Shown: one piece after another, positions 1 to 10,745 of the stretch
Numbering within the stretch: the first letter of the stretch is position 1
Layout: each line of letters opens with the position of its first letter
Source of the DNA: Byssothecium circinans
Taxonomy: Eukaryota > Ascomycota > Dothideomycetes > Pleosporales > Massarinaceae
Assembly: GCA_010015675.1 (NCBI GenBank)
Contig: ML976992.1
Location: 603,685 to 667,684 of the forward strand
Reading direction: 5' to 3'
Length of the DNA: 64,000 bases
Translations under genes and position numbers: made by a program
The notes under the pieces: model-generated
The model's database searches: none
What the model saw: only the letters and a program-made list of their open reading frames with translations
Told to the model about the DNA's origin: nothing

Positions 1-837
1 CTCGAGGTGCGAATTTAGCTCATCACGGTGCTCGCGAAGAGTCTCATCGTGTGTCTTTTGAAGTGTAGATAGCTCCGTCTGTAGGATTTCGGGGTCTTCG
101 GAGAGCATCGTGTCAGGTTCTGCGGGGGTAGATATCTCGAATGAGGGGCGGGAGCGGACGCTGTCAATCGACTGGCGCGGGGAGGTTACTTGCGGTGTTC
201 GAATCGAGGGAAGAGACATGGTAGGCATTGCTGGTGATGAAGGCTGTTTTGATATTATGGGTGGAGATAGGATTGGAGCTTCGGTGGAGGGGCGAGGTGA
301 CGATTCGCCCTTCGCTTCATCTGCTTTCGATGCTTCATCCTTCACGGTTGCAGATGTTTCCACTACTGGCTCTGTGATGGATATCTTCGAATCTATGCTT
401 GCCCTTGACGCATCAGCGGCCACGGCGGGGCTCTTCAACGCTGGACTTCCTGGTCGTGAGCCAAGCTCAGACGATGGTCTTGACTCTGCTCCCTCCTTGC
501 CCTTGTTGACAGCTTTTGCCAGTCGATCTTGTAACCGCGAGCTCGGCCGGCTTCGAGAAGAGCTGCGAGAGGCTACAACTCATTAGCATACTGCTCACTG
601 TGATCTCTTATGGCCCCCAGTTCCAATCGCAGTCTACCCACCTTGTTCAACCTGCAAGCGCTGCTTGTCCGCCCCCGTCTTTGCGGTGTCCTGCTTAGCC
701 GCCTCAGCAGCAGCCTTCGCTCTCGCGCCCGCACCCGCCTGGTCATCATCTGCCAGTATCGTATCCAGCCGCGACTCGAGGCCTGCGACGGCGCTCCCCA
801 GCAGCGAGCCCCATCCTCCCTTCTTCTGCGAGCTCAT
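1..837 (-). CDS. TMF/Sgm1-like golgin, 5' part (runs off the left edge)
   Basis: Coiled-coil Golgi tether of the TATA element modulatory factor (TMF1, yeast Sgm1) type. The start codon is at 837; exon 1 is 837-642, an intron 641-573 has GTGGGT, a TGCTAAT branch site and TTGTAG, and exon 2 is 572 to base 1, open throughout. The N-terminus (KKGGWGSLLGSAVAGLESRL, residues 5-24) and the following LQDRLAKAVNKG segment look like the conserved start of fungal TMF proteins. A Ser/Pro-rich linker follows, and the visible end turns heptad-like (ILQTELSTLQKTHDETLREH). The family works at Golgi membranes, usually through a C-terminal Rab6-binding domain that lies outside this window. Family assignment is from memory of the motif; the splice model is firm. 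The protein is truncated only by the window edge. Confidence 0.72.
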
Positions 838-1857
838 GTTCGTATTTCCTGCCTCTTGCTTCAATCGCAATTGGCGTGGGTAGTATGCAAAGCGTAACTA
901 GCAATCACCGCGCGTTCGTCTTCCGTCTAGGACCGTTCATGGCTCGGGTGTGCAAAAGGCCAGATTGGAGAAGCTGAGGTTGCACCTGAGCACGTAAGGC
1001 TCTCGCGCGGGGGTCCAGGATATGGGGCGTGTAATGTAGGGCGATCGCACGATGGCGCAGGCGCAGACGCGTACGTAAGCTTGTTCTGCTTTTGATGCCC
1101 GTAAAGAGAGTGGATGGGTAGGAAGAGGCGCGGTTCGTATTCGTGCTTATGAGGTATAGGAATTGGAGGATCGCGTGGGAGACTAGGGCAGTGCTAGGTT
1201 TGAAACAATGTTCACCAGCGTGTCCCGGTGGTGCAAGCGAGGGATGGATGTTCGAATGCTAAAGGTTGGGCATCCCTAATATAACATGCAGTTTCATAGC
1301 ATGCATACAAGGTGCATGGGCGTTTGCATTCCATGTTCGCTCCGGGAGTTCCCGTTCGGGTTAGCAGCCTCTCTACAGAATGATGCATGTGTACCAGTCA
1401 AGCGGGACCACACCTCATCTCCACCCCACGAAGTCTAAATATTGATATTGACCATATGAGACTGTTGAGAATGCCACTAGCAGTAGGACATATTTCCCCT
1501 TTATTCCCGTCTTCTTCCAGATGTCCTTCAAGATAACCATACAAATGACGCAATTCCGTCTTCGTCTTTCACTATTACACAGTTTTCTATGCTCCTCGAA
1601 GAAGCTTACAGATATCTCTCTGATAATCTGTAGCCTGTAATTTCCCTCATTCTAAGACCGCCAAATGCTTTCACTCCTTGAAGCCCCTTCAAAGTCAAGT
1701 CATTTGCTTATATATTGCTTCCATCTCATACTGGACATGAACATGTACAAACAACAGTCACCAAAGAATTAGGATAAAGGAACAATCCTCCTTCTACAAT
1801 ATTTTCCGCTTAATTGACTATACACTCACGCTTTGTACAAAACTAACCCACCCCCAG
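838..1857. other. Intergenic, divergent promoter region
   Basis: Spacer between the golgin gene (minus strand) and the nitrilase-like gene (plus strand). No coding region, RNA gene or repeat was recognised. The part nearest 1700-1857 may contain the missing first exon of the nitrilase-like gene, but no ATG exon with a convincing donor site could be identified. Confidence 0.5.
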
Positions 1858-2701
1858 GCAATCGGCCAAATCCGCTCCACAGCCTCCCCCCACCACAACC
1901 TCACCCAATGCCAGGCCCTCATAAAAAAGCCTCGCTCGCCGGTGCAGCAGCACTCTTCCTCCCCGAAGCCTCTGACTACGTAGCCTCCAACGCCGCCGAG
2001 ACAATCTCCCTCTGCCAACCCGTCTCGCGCTCCGACTTCGTCCAGGGCTCCAATCCTCAGCCCAACAACACAATCTCCCCATCAGCGTAGGCGTCCACGA
2101 ACCCACCGCCGACGCCCAAAGAGTAAAAAACACACTCCTCCGGATCGATGCCTCCGGTACAATCACACACCGATACCAAAAACCGCACCTCTTCGACGTC
2201 GACATAAAAAACGGGCCGATACTCAAAGAATCAAACTCCGTAGAACCCGGTCCAAGGATAGAACCCCCCTTCACCACTACCTTGGGAAAAATCGGTTCCC
2301 TGATATGTTTCGACCTGCGCTTCCCTGAACCCTCGCTCGCCCTGCGACACCGCGGCGCGGAAATCCTTCTCTATCCCTCCGCCTTCACGGTGCCGACGGG
2401 GAAGGCGCACTGGGAGACGTTGCTCCGGGCGCGCGCTATTGAGACGCAGAGCTATGTTATTGCGGCTGCGCAGTGCGGGGTCCATAATGAGGAGAAGACA
2501 AGGAGGAGTTATGGGCATAGTATGATTGTGGATCCGTGGGGGACGGTGGTGGCGGAGTTGGGGGGCGAGGAGGATGGGAAGGGGAGGGGTTTGGATGTGG
2601 GGGAGATTGCGGTTGCGGAGATTGATTTGGAGGGGTTGGAAAGGGTGAGGAGGGAGGTGCCGTTGTTGAGGAGGCCGGATGCTTATGGGGAGATTGTTTG
2701 A
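1858..2701 (+). pseudogene. Nitrilase-superfamily amidase (Nit/NIT2-like), two apparent frameshifts, start not found
   Basis: Carbon-nitrogen hydrolase related to Nit1/NIT2 omega-amidase or deaminated-glutathione amidase. The reading begins after a CCCCAG acceptor at 1858 (AIGQIRSTASPHHNL) and must change frame twice to stay homologous: by -1 at about 1924-1930 (in front of ASLAGAAALFLPEASDYV) and by -1 again at about 2042-2048 (VQG then LQSSAQQHNLPISVG). From there one frame runs to the stop at 2701 and holds the nitrilase landmarks: LFLPE (catalytic Glu), the YQKPHLFDVD region (catalytic Lys usually sits in this loop, here YQKPHLF), and SLICFDLRFPE (catalytic Cys in CFD). So all three catalytic residues remain readable, but no single frame encodes the protein. 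It may be a young pseudogene, a sequencing or assembly artefact at homopolymers, or, for the first site, programmed frameshifting. The first exon with ATG was not located. Confidence 0.75.
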
Positions 2702-3242
2702 GGGCGCGGTGGAGTGCTTGGGATGGGGTAGTGTTGTGTTGCAGTTTGGACGTGGAAAGGGATGTGATGCATAGCCTCTTGCAGTAGCGAAATCTTGAGA
2801 CGAAGTTAACAACTATACTCTGCAAAACTTATCTGAGAGGGTTTCAGTACCTGATACTCTACTTCATTGCTAGTGTTTAATGGTAAACACGAGTTTTGAT
2901 AGCTTATTCATTCCCGAGATTATCTTTCCGCGAGAGATAGCATTATAAGATGAGTAAAGTCTAAGAAATTAAGCAGCTATACACTGAGAACTTGTCTTCC
3001 GGCCCCTTTAAGCCCAGACTAAGTCCGCCTGCAAATTCTCACAGCAAGCAGCATATCATAGTAGAAGACACCGCCGCCACATCCGCGCACTGTAAAACAG
3101 ATAGATCACTAAGGACATACAGAAAGATATCAAACCTCCGCACAAACATCAAGTACCGTGACCTAGTCGTCATCCACATCGCTCATAGGGTAACATGGCC
3201 CGACAGTTTTTGGGAACATGTTAGAGCTACATGAACTCCACA
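2702..3242. other. Intergenic between convergent genes
   Basis: Space between the nitrilase-like stop and the F-box protein stop. It must hold both 3' UTRs. Nothing else was recognised. Confidence 0.5.
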
Positions 3243-5208
3243 TCATGTCTCGTCATCTTCCCCATGCCCAACCCTCCGCCACCGCTCCATCTTCGCACTC
3301 GCTTTATCCTCACTGTTCGCCCACTGCCAAACATTCCACCAAACCTTTTTCCACTCCTTGTCGAACACCGCCGCGATATCCCTCTTCACAATCGTTCCGT
3401 CCACGACTGCGTCCTTGGGGCCTTCGCCTAAATTCGCGCATATTGAGTTAGCGAAGCTGATCGAAGAGAGTACCTGAGTATCTTGTCTTGACTGCAACAG
3501 GGTGATACTCACTCTGTAAGTCGAAATTTACAAGCGCCTTCTCCTTCAACCACGAACTCATATCATCGACTACGTTGAACAGTCCAGTCGGACTAGGGTT
3601 GCTCACCCAGTGGGAATTTATAGACGCTTCGGACTGGTGTATAGTGGCGCGGCCGATGATGTTGAGATGTATTACGCTGTTGCGCATCAAGACGCGTACA
3701 TTGTGGTGTGAGGCTGGATACGGAGATGTGTAGTCAAGGCCTGCGCGGAAGCGGAATGTGGGTAAGGGGATTTGATAGGAATCTGTCGTACTAGGGACGA
3801 GGACTCGTGGATAGGGGGTCTTGCGTGAAATGTTGTGGCGTACGACGAGGTCGATTATGTCGGGAGGCTGTAGGTAGGTCTGTCCTGCCAGGAGGAAGAG
3901 CTGAAGGAATCTGGCGATATCATATTAGCAAATGATCTGTATTCGGGGTGAGCGGGAAGCTTCTGGATTATTGAATACCTTGTGGAATAATACGAGCTCT
4001 TCTCCAGATCTGACGGAAATGTGAGTGGCAGTTTTGAAGAGCACCGATCAGCTAGGAACGTTCCATGTACCGGTAGTAGATGATGGTACAAGAACATGAA
4101 CACGGCATATCGATCCAGCTGTTCAACAATGGGAATCACCGAATTCTCTGTAACAAACTTCTTACAGACCTCCAGCAATCTGATCTGGAGAGTGAAGACT
4201 GGTGATGGGTAGTGGAATTGTGTTAGCACCCAACGAATCTCGTTCAAGAGCCACACAGAGACAACGGCACAGTGAAATCGTCCTCGTTGGTCCGCATTGA
4301 AGCTGGTAAAACTGGCCTCATCCTGCGCTAAGCGGGGGGATGAATTGCCATCGTTGAAGTCATCTTCGCGCCCGACAGCCGCTGTAGATGTAGATTAGCG
4401 GCGGTCTGGAGAAGACAGCCAGGGAGCTACTTACTTTGGTACGAGCCGAGAAGGTCATGGCCATCCTTGCTGGAGTCCACTGACACAAGATCACGATTGC
4501 CTAAATTGGGATACAGAGTTAGCAAAGGTCATTTAGAGAAGCATCAAATGTTTCGTGGAGCATCTTTGGAGGTGGCCAGAAAGCCGTACTAATCTTCGTA
4601 CAATAAAGTGGGTTTACTCACACTGATCCAACTGTCTTTGTAGCCAGCGGTCCTCCAGGAACCGAAGCCCCTGATATCGAGCCAGTATCTCGTGAATCCG
4701 TGCATCTGGCAGACATGTATTGCAGGGCCCTTTAGAGCACTCGCCCGTCACGGCAGTCACAAGCTGAGTCTCGAAATCGTTGTAGACGACTCTGTCATGT
4801 GGATGAGAGCCTGGCTGAGTCGCTAGAATAGGACTAAAGATTGTATTGCTAAATCAGCGAGATTCGTCAATACAGCCGCCAGTACGAGTTGTTTCAAAAA
4901 GCTTAGCCATTTTGAAAAGAGCAATGGCTGCTCTATGCAGTGCAAGTGACTTACGGAATCTGTACGGTGGTGTACTGATATACAATTTCGCGGTGAAGAT
5001 CTAGCGCCCGGGAGAGAGATAGGTCGAATCGATGCTGGGGCGATGTACCGATGACAGACCTCATGATCTCGTTGTACACGGTCTGTCGTTGAATCACATG
5101 GAAGGCTGCCTTGCATGTTCGCCCGAAATGGTGAACATCATCGATACTGCAGAGGTAATGGAAGATTTCCTCTAGGAGCTCGGCTGGAAGCCTCGAGATA
5201 TGAGGCAT
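3243..5208 (-). CDS. F-box protein, six exons
   Basis: Protein of 518 residues starting with an F-box (SRLPAELLEEIFHYLCSIDD, residues 5-24, followed by FGRTCKAAF), the segment that binds Skp1 in SCF ubiquitin ligases. Exons are 5208-4955, 4833-4622, 4500-4435, 4381-3979, 3910-3474 and 3427-3243; acceptors carry CTAAT or CTAAC branch sites and all phases fit. The remaining sequence shows no recognised substrate-binding repeat (no LRR or WD repeats); it contains a DIIDLVVRHNISRKTPYPRV segment and a tryptophan-rich C-terminus (KKVWWNVWQW). This layout, F-box plus unassigned C-terminus, is common in filamentous ascomycetes. The substrate is unknown. It shares a 533-bp divergent promoter with TAF10. 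Confidence 0.8.
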
Positions 5209-5741
5209 GACGTAGGAAACGTCGGAACTTTCAGGTGGTAAAAGGGAAGGGGTGTCAACAGTTGAGGCGGCCGCTTGGGGATTTGAAGCCTTTGCTGTTT
5301 AAAGCAGTATGACGAAGAAGACGGAATAAGTATGGTCGAACAATAAGTGGTTTGATACAGGCGATATATTACTGATAGACATGTGGGATGTGCTGGACTC
5401 TGCCAGCCTGATCAAGTGCTGTTGTTGGTCATGGTGTAAGCGCGCACTGACTGACGAAGGTGAACAATAAGAGGTTGTGGTTGGATTACCATCCGCCGAG
5501 GTTTCGACTGCAAAGGTTTGGAGAAACCAGACGGCAGTGAAACGCGGCGGTGGTGAGGTATAACTAAAGGTGGGCACATGAAGTAGGCAAGCAGTGGCAC
5601 GCAGTCACGCCTCATGTGACTGGCTAGCGCCACCCAACGCAAACGCCGACCTGCCGACGTATCAAGGTGAACGAAGCACGCCCAACGACTGTCCACTGTA
5701 CCTATAGACTCATTTTCGATTGCGCAGGCCCGACACACGCA
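5209..5741. promoter_or_regulatory. Divergent promoter, F-box gene / TAF10
   Basis: Spacer of 533 bp between two divergently transcribed start codons. No specific operator was recognised. Confidence 0.5.
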
Positions 5742-6473
5742 ATGGCCGAGAACGTGCAGCCTCCAAACGCTCAACCCGGGCCAAACGCAGACACCGAAAT
5801 GAACGAGCTGGACGCCTCCATCGAAGCCGACCTGCATCCCGAACCCGCCCAACCAGACGCCATGATGGTTGACGGCGCAAACGACACAGAAGCACCACAG
5901 CGGAATGGGGCTGTAGAGGCACCCCCTCTGGAAGCGCGGATCTCAGCAAAGAAAGACACGACATTGCGGGAATTCCTCTCCAAGATGGACGACCACACTC
6001 CTATCGTAGGCGTTGACCCCCGCCCCGAGGCAACACACCCGCTGACATGGATACAGATACCAGACGCCGTCACGAACTACTACCTGACGCGCGCCGGTCT
6101 ACCCCCACCGCCACAGACATCGCAGCATCTCGCACGCTTGCTGGCTCTTGCAACCCAGAAGTTCATCGCCGACATCGCTGCCGACGCATACCAATACTCC
6201 CGTATCCGAGCCTCCAATACAACGAGTAACAATCCCATGGGCGGGCTAGCTGGTGGTGGTGGCCCACAAGGAGCGCAAATGCCGGGCGGAGTGCCGGGCG
6301 GAAAGGACACTAGCTCAAAAGCAAAGGATGCTGCTCTCGGCGCGCCGCGTGCTGGATACGGCGGCGGTGGGCAAGGCGGCAACCAAGGCCGGACTGTGCT
6401 CACCATGGAAGATTTGGGCATGGCGGTGGGCGAATACGGCGTCAACATCAAGCGGGGGGAGTTCTACCGATAA
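5742..6473 (+). CDS. TAF10: TFIID/SAGA subunit TAF10
   Basis: Histone-fold subunit shared by the general transcription factor TFIID and the SAGA coactivator. Single exon, 243 residues. The acidic N-terminus (residues 1-70) is followed by the TAF10 signature [16 protein letters not shown], then [15 protein letters not shown] and [20 protein letters not shown], which form the histone fold. A Gly-rich insertion separates this from the conserved C-terminal helix [20 protein letters not shown]. The ATG at 5742 is chosen because conserved sequence and an acidic leader follow it; an upstream in-frame extension to about 5667 lacks an ATG. The Gly-rich loop inside the fold is longer than in yeast or human TAF10, as is usual in filamentous fungi. 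Confidence 0.93.
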   Translation: MAENVQPPNAQPGPNADTEMNELDASIEADLHPEPAQPDAMMVDGANDTEAPQRNGAVEAPPLEARISAKKDTTLREFLSKMDDHTPIVGVDPRPEATHPLTWIQIPDAVTNYYLTRAGLPPPPQTSQHLARLLALATQKFIADIAADAYQYSRIRASNTTSNNPMGGLAGGGGPQGAQMPGGVPGGKDTSSKAKDAALGAPRAGYGGGGQGGNQGRTVLTMEDLGMAVGEYGVNIKRGEFYR

Positions 6474-6767
6474 CGGGTTCATTGGGCATACACGGATGAC
6501 ATGCACAGCACCATTCTATTACCAACAGCTACAGCGGCTGGATTTGAGCTTGAGATTCCCGGGGGTTGGCAGACATGGTAATGATCGCTACGGATTTGAT
6601 TGGCTTTGGTATGCAGGCATTACTGGCGTTGGCGTTGGGGAAAAGATAGATTGAAACGGCGCCTTTGGATGGCAGCCTCATCATATTTGTACAATAAAGT
6701 ACAGCGGGATCCAAAGTTATCCCCAATGATACCCAAACTCCAACCATATGCATGAACCGACTGTGCT

Positions 6768-7244
6768 CTACTTGTTCTTCGTTTGCTTGTATGTGAAGTT
6801 CTTTCTTGTCCTGTAGCATTGTCAGCGTGCCGCCCTGATACATCCATTCCCTCTTCTCCTTGACAAGTTGCATCTGGGCATTTAAAGAACTGGACAGACG
6901 TACGCTGCAAATTCCCCGAGCTTGCGGCCGACCATGTCCTCCGTTATTGTGACATCGATGTAGTTTTTACCATTGTGAACCTGAAACTTCAAGCCGACAA
7001 AGTTTGGTAATATTGTTGCGGAGCGCGCTTGTGTTTTGATCGGAGGTATCTTCTGGCCGGCCTGTGGCCGTACGATAGGGAGGCTGTTGTCGTTGAGTGC
7101 TTGTACGAAGTTTTGGCTCTGGCGGCGACTTACGGGACGATATTAGGGCCTGTTAGCATCTGTGAGCGATTTTGTCTGTCATTTGAATTCAATTGACGTA
7201 CCTTTCCATACCGACCGCGACCAGAGCGCGCGTGTGGGGAACAT
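6768..7244 (-). CDS. RSM19: Mitochondrial small-subunit ribosomal protein S19
   Basis: Mitochondrial uS19 protein of 93 residues, a component of the head of the mitoribosomal small subunit. Four exons: 7244-7202, 7149-7134 (16 nt), 7083-6904 and 6810-6768. Joined, they give the family pattern: SVWKGPNIVPLP near the N-terminus, then [20 protein letters not shown] and [15 protein letters not shown], ending in a basic tail [13 protein letters not shown]. Intron lengths are 52, 50 and 93 nt with GTACGT, GTAAGT and GTACGT donors. The second exon is a true microexon, since both neighbouring exons need its 16 bases to restore frame. The gene is small and spread across other-strand reading frames, so automatic annotation can easily miss it. 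It is divergent from MRE11. Confidence 0.92.
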
Positions 7245-7493
7245 TGTTGGTGCTGTGGAAGAGTGAGGTCGGCGGCATCACTGTCGACCAGCATGGACTT
7301 CCCGCGGCCGCAGAACGTGCACGTGACAGCGGGTTTCCTTGGCCAGGCTTCAACGCGCTCATGCGTGGTTATGTTTATTCTTGTGCATGCATGACTGCCC
7401 TCCTCAGAGCCAAATAAAAGGCAAAGGGCGCCACATATAAAGCTTCCGCACCCTACTTGTTCATGCTTTGAGCATTCGAACAAAACCGCCAGA
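7245..7493. promoter_or_regulatory. Divergent promoter, RSM19 / MRE11
   Basis: Compact 249-bp bidirectional promoter between two start codons. No TATA box or known operator could be assigned with confidence. Confidence 0.6.
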
Positions 7494-9944
7494 ATGCCCC
7501 CCAAAGCTGCCCCGCAAGCTACGTCAGGTACTCCCGCTATATCTTCCGGACAGGAGGGTGCGCACACTGACAAGCTACCTATAGACGCTGCCAATACTAT
7601 CCGCATCCTCGTCGCTACGGACAGCCATGTTGGGTACGCTGAGCGTGACCCATTCCGCAAGGAAGACAGTTGGAGGACGTTCAACGAAGTCATGGAACTT
7701 GCGAAGGAGCACGATGTCGACATGGTGCTGCATGCCGGAGACCTCTTCCATGAGAACAAGCCTTCGCGCGCCGCAATGTACCATGTGATGCAGTCGCTGC
7801 GTCTGAACTGCTTGGGCGACAAGCCGTGCGAGCTGGAAATGCTCAGCGATGCAAGCGAGAACTTCGGCGGCGTCTTTGACCATGTCAACTACGAGGACCA
7901 GGACATAAACGTTGCGATACCGGTGTTTGCGATACATGGAAACCACGACGACCCATCTGGAGAAGGCCAGTTCTCCCCGCTGGACTTGCTGCAGGCTTCG
8001 GGTCTCGTCAACTACTACGGCCGGGCTTCCAATGCGGACAGCATCGAGGTCAAGCCGGTTCTTCTTCAAAAAGGCAACACAAAACTGGCATTGTATGGCC
8101 TGAGCAATGTTCGAGATGAGCGCCTGTATCATACATGGCGAGATGGCAAGGTCAAGTTCTTTCAGCCGAGCATACAGAAGGATGACTGGTTCAACCTAAT
8201 GAGTGTACACCAGAACCATGTCGCACATACCGAGACTAGCTACCTGCCCGAAAATTTCCTGCCCGAATTCATGGATCTCGTAATCTGGGGACACGAGCAT
8301 GAGTGTGTGATCGACCCGGTCTACAACCCCGAGATGGGCTTCCACGTCATACAGCCTGGTTCGTCCATTGCGACATCCCTAATGCCTGGCGAGGCTGAAG
8401 CCAAACACGTCACTATCCTGAGTATTCAGGAGAAGAAATTCGAGTGTCAGCCTATTCGGCTCAAGACAGTGCGGCCTTTCATCATCAAAGAGATAGTTCT
8501 CCGCGACGAACCAGAAATCAAGCGCAAGAGCCTCTGGATATCGAACGACAACGGTGACAAGATCATGAGCTACCTGAAGGGAGTTGTAGATAAACTCATT
8601 GAGGAGGCAAAGCAGCAATGGCTGGACCTACAAGATGACTACGATGAGGAAGACCCTCCCGAACCTCCTCTCCCTCTCGTTCGCCTCAGGGTCGAGTACA
8701 CTGCACCTGAGCCCGGTACCTTTCAAATCACCAACCCTCAGCGATTTTCAAATTTTTATTTGAATAAAGTTGCAAATTCCAACGATGTCGTGCAGTTCCA
8801 CCGGAAGAAGAAAGCAGTCACACGTACGTAGTCCTTTAGCAATCAAGCGCACGTTAGACTGACAAGCCGTAGGAAATATAAAGGGTATTGTCGAGCAACC
8901 AGACGAGGCGAACGTGTCATCTGAAAAGATCGACTCTGGGAACATCGCCAAGCTCGTGAAAGACTTCCTGAAGGCCCAATCACTGAGCATTCTTCCTCAG
9001 AATTTGTTCGGCGATGCGGTCATTCAGTTCGTTGAGAAAGATGATAAGAATGCAATGGAGCAGTTTGTCAATGAGAGCCTCGAGACACAGCGGAAGCACT
9101 TGATGAACGCGCATGAAGTGGACGAAGACGAAATTAAAGACGTGATGATACAGCGCAAGACTCAAATGGAGGATGATTTCGCGGCTGGAAAGAAGAAGAA
9201 CAGGAAGGCAAGCCAAATTTCACCATTACATGAAATACATCACTGACGGTGGACAGCGCAAGACAAAGCTCAAGCCAAAGCCGCCGTTGTGGGATAGCGA
9301 CATAGACGGCCCATGGGAGGACGAGCCAGCAGCGCGGATATTCACCGACAACGAAGCAGAAGACGACAACGCTTCGGCCCGATCAAAGGCACCGGCTCTC
9401 CGTGGCAGAGGCAAAGCTGCCGGCACGACACGCCAGACCGCTGCGCCGAAGAAGGCTCCAGCCAAGAAGCCCCCGGCAGCCAAAGGACGAGGAAAGAAGA
9501 AGATTGTAGAGGAAGAAGAGGACGACGTCGATGAGGACGTTGTGATGATTGACGACGACGACGATGATGATGATGATGAAGAGTCTGCAGAGGATCTGTT
9601 TGTGAAGGATAGGCGTGCACCAGCAAAGAAGGTTGCTGCTATAAAGGCTCCAGCGCGGGCCAAATCTCCTGTTAAGAAGGCACCAACCCCACGCTCACGA
9701 GCTCCTGCAACGAAACAGTCAACACTCAATTTCTCGTCACAAGCCTCCACCCAGCGTCCACCGCCGCGAGCTGCAGCGAGTCGTGCAAAGAAAGCACAAG
9801 AAATCGTAAGTCTACAAATCGATTTTGTAATGTTTGAGCGATGTCTGACTAGTGGCACAGAGTGAAGAGGAGATTTCGGATGATAGCGACGCCTTTGAAC
9901 CTGCTCGGACTGCTCGGACTGCTCGGACCACACGGAGGCGATGA
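7494..9944 (+). CDS. MRE11: Double-strand break repair nuclease MRE11
   Basis: Mn-dependent nuclease of the MRN/MRX complex (with Rad50 and Nbs1/Xrs2), which processes DNA double-strand breaks, meiotic breaks and telomeres. Exons 7494-8823, 8873-9207, 9257-9805 and 9861-9944 give 765 residues. Phosphoesterase motifs are intact: ATDSHVGY, LHAGDLFHENKPSR, FAIHGNHDDP and the WGHEHEC motif. The capping domain follows (VRLRVEYTAPEPGTFQITNP). The C-terminal third is basic and acidic low complexity, including a run of Asp residues (DDDDDDDDDEES), and ends in a thrice-repeated Ala-Arg-Thr encoded by a 9-nt tandem repeat at about 9903-9930. The second intron (9208-9256) is GC-AG: AAG|GCAAGC donor, ACAG acceptor and an ACTGAC branch site. 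Length matches fungal orthologues. Confidence 0.95.
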
Positions 9945-10745
9945 TTGTCCTGAGCCTGAGGGGGAGGACGGCGCAAATGATCTCGCATGAACCACGCATA
10001 GCAATGGAGTTCGAAAATGGGTCATGGTATAAATCTTCTGTATTTCACTTCACGATCGAGAGGATAGGAATGTGCAATATGCGGAGGAATAGCATTAGCA
10101 CTGCCAAAGAAAATACAGCTCGGCCGTTCCATATTACCGTAGGTATCGCTTCTTCTCCTTCCTCACGGTTGATTAGTGGCTTGAGCTTCCCTGCGTATGC
10201 TGTATGTTCTCACTCTGGAAGTGCACGTAAGAGTCGTTCTTTCCCTATCAGTCTCGGCCATCTCTGCCGCTGTCCTGTCATGCTTTCTCTCTTGCACGCT
10301 GTTCTTACTCAAACCTCACCTCGCAGCCTCTGCAAAACGTCACGATCGCCCAGAGAAGGTGCGCCAGGATGCAGCATATCCTTCCATCCATCCGTCTGCA
10401 GCACCTTTTCTCCTCAACCACACTCATTTGTCTCTCTTGTTCCATCCCCGTCTTCTTTTGTAATCGCGGCTCTTCGGCTTTTGGATAGCTGTCATTCGTT
10501 CGCTGTTCTCGTTTCCGCTTTTGGAGGTACGTTCCAACCCTTACCATCGACATCGTTGGTCTGCCGTTGCCTTCGATGCGGACGGCAAGCTGAATGACAT
10601 GAAGGCTAACACGGATAGATATTCGCATCACCCCCATCTCACGTCTCGTTGCTTCTCTGTCCAAGCTTCGTCCTAATACTTACGGCCACCGTACGATCAT
10701 CAAGACGACTCACCCCGTGTCCGACAGGGTGGAGGGCCGTCAACC
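9945..10745. other. Intergenic with probable 5' leader of next gene
   Basis: Eight hundred bases between MRE11 and the next start codon. The right half is pyrimidine-rich, as in fungal promoters and leaders. No gene or RNA was recognised. Confidence 0.5.

Noticed and set aside
110..586. Plus-strand open frame of 158 codons
   Set aside because: It lies opposite exon 2 of the golgin gene, whose minus-strand frame has splice sites and family motifs; the plus-strand frame is a shadow.
7130..7888. Minus-strand open frame of 252 codons overlapping RSM19 and MRE11
   Set aside because: It is antisense to MRE11 and out of frame with the spliced RSM19 protein except for a few residues; no conserved features.
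9226..9999. Minus-strand frame of 257 codons with poly-Ser
   Set aside because: The Ser run is the reverse complement of the MRE11 Asp run; antisense shadow.
9941..10597. Plus-strand frame of 218 codons between MRE11 and the next gene
   Set aside because: Begins inside the MRE11 stop region, composition is leader-like and Cys/Ser-rich without pattern; no conserved motif.
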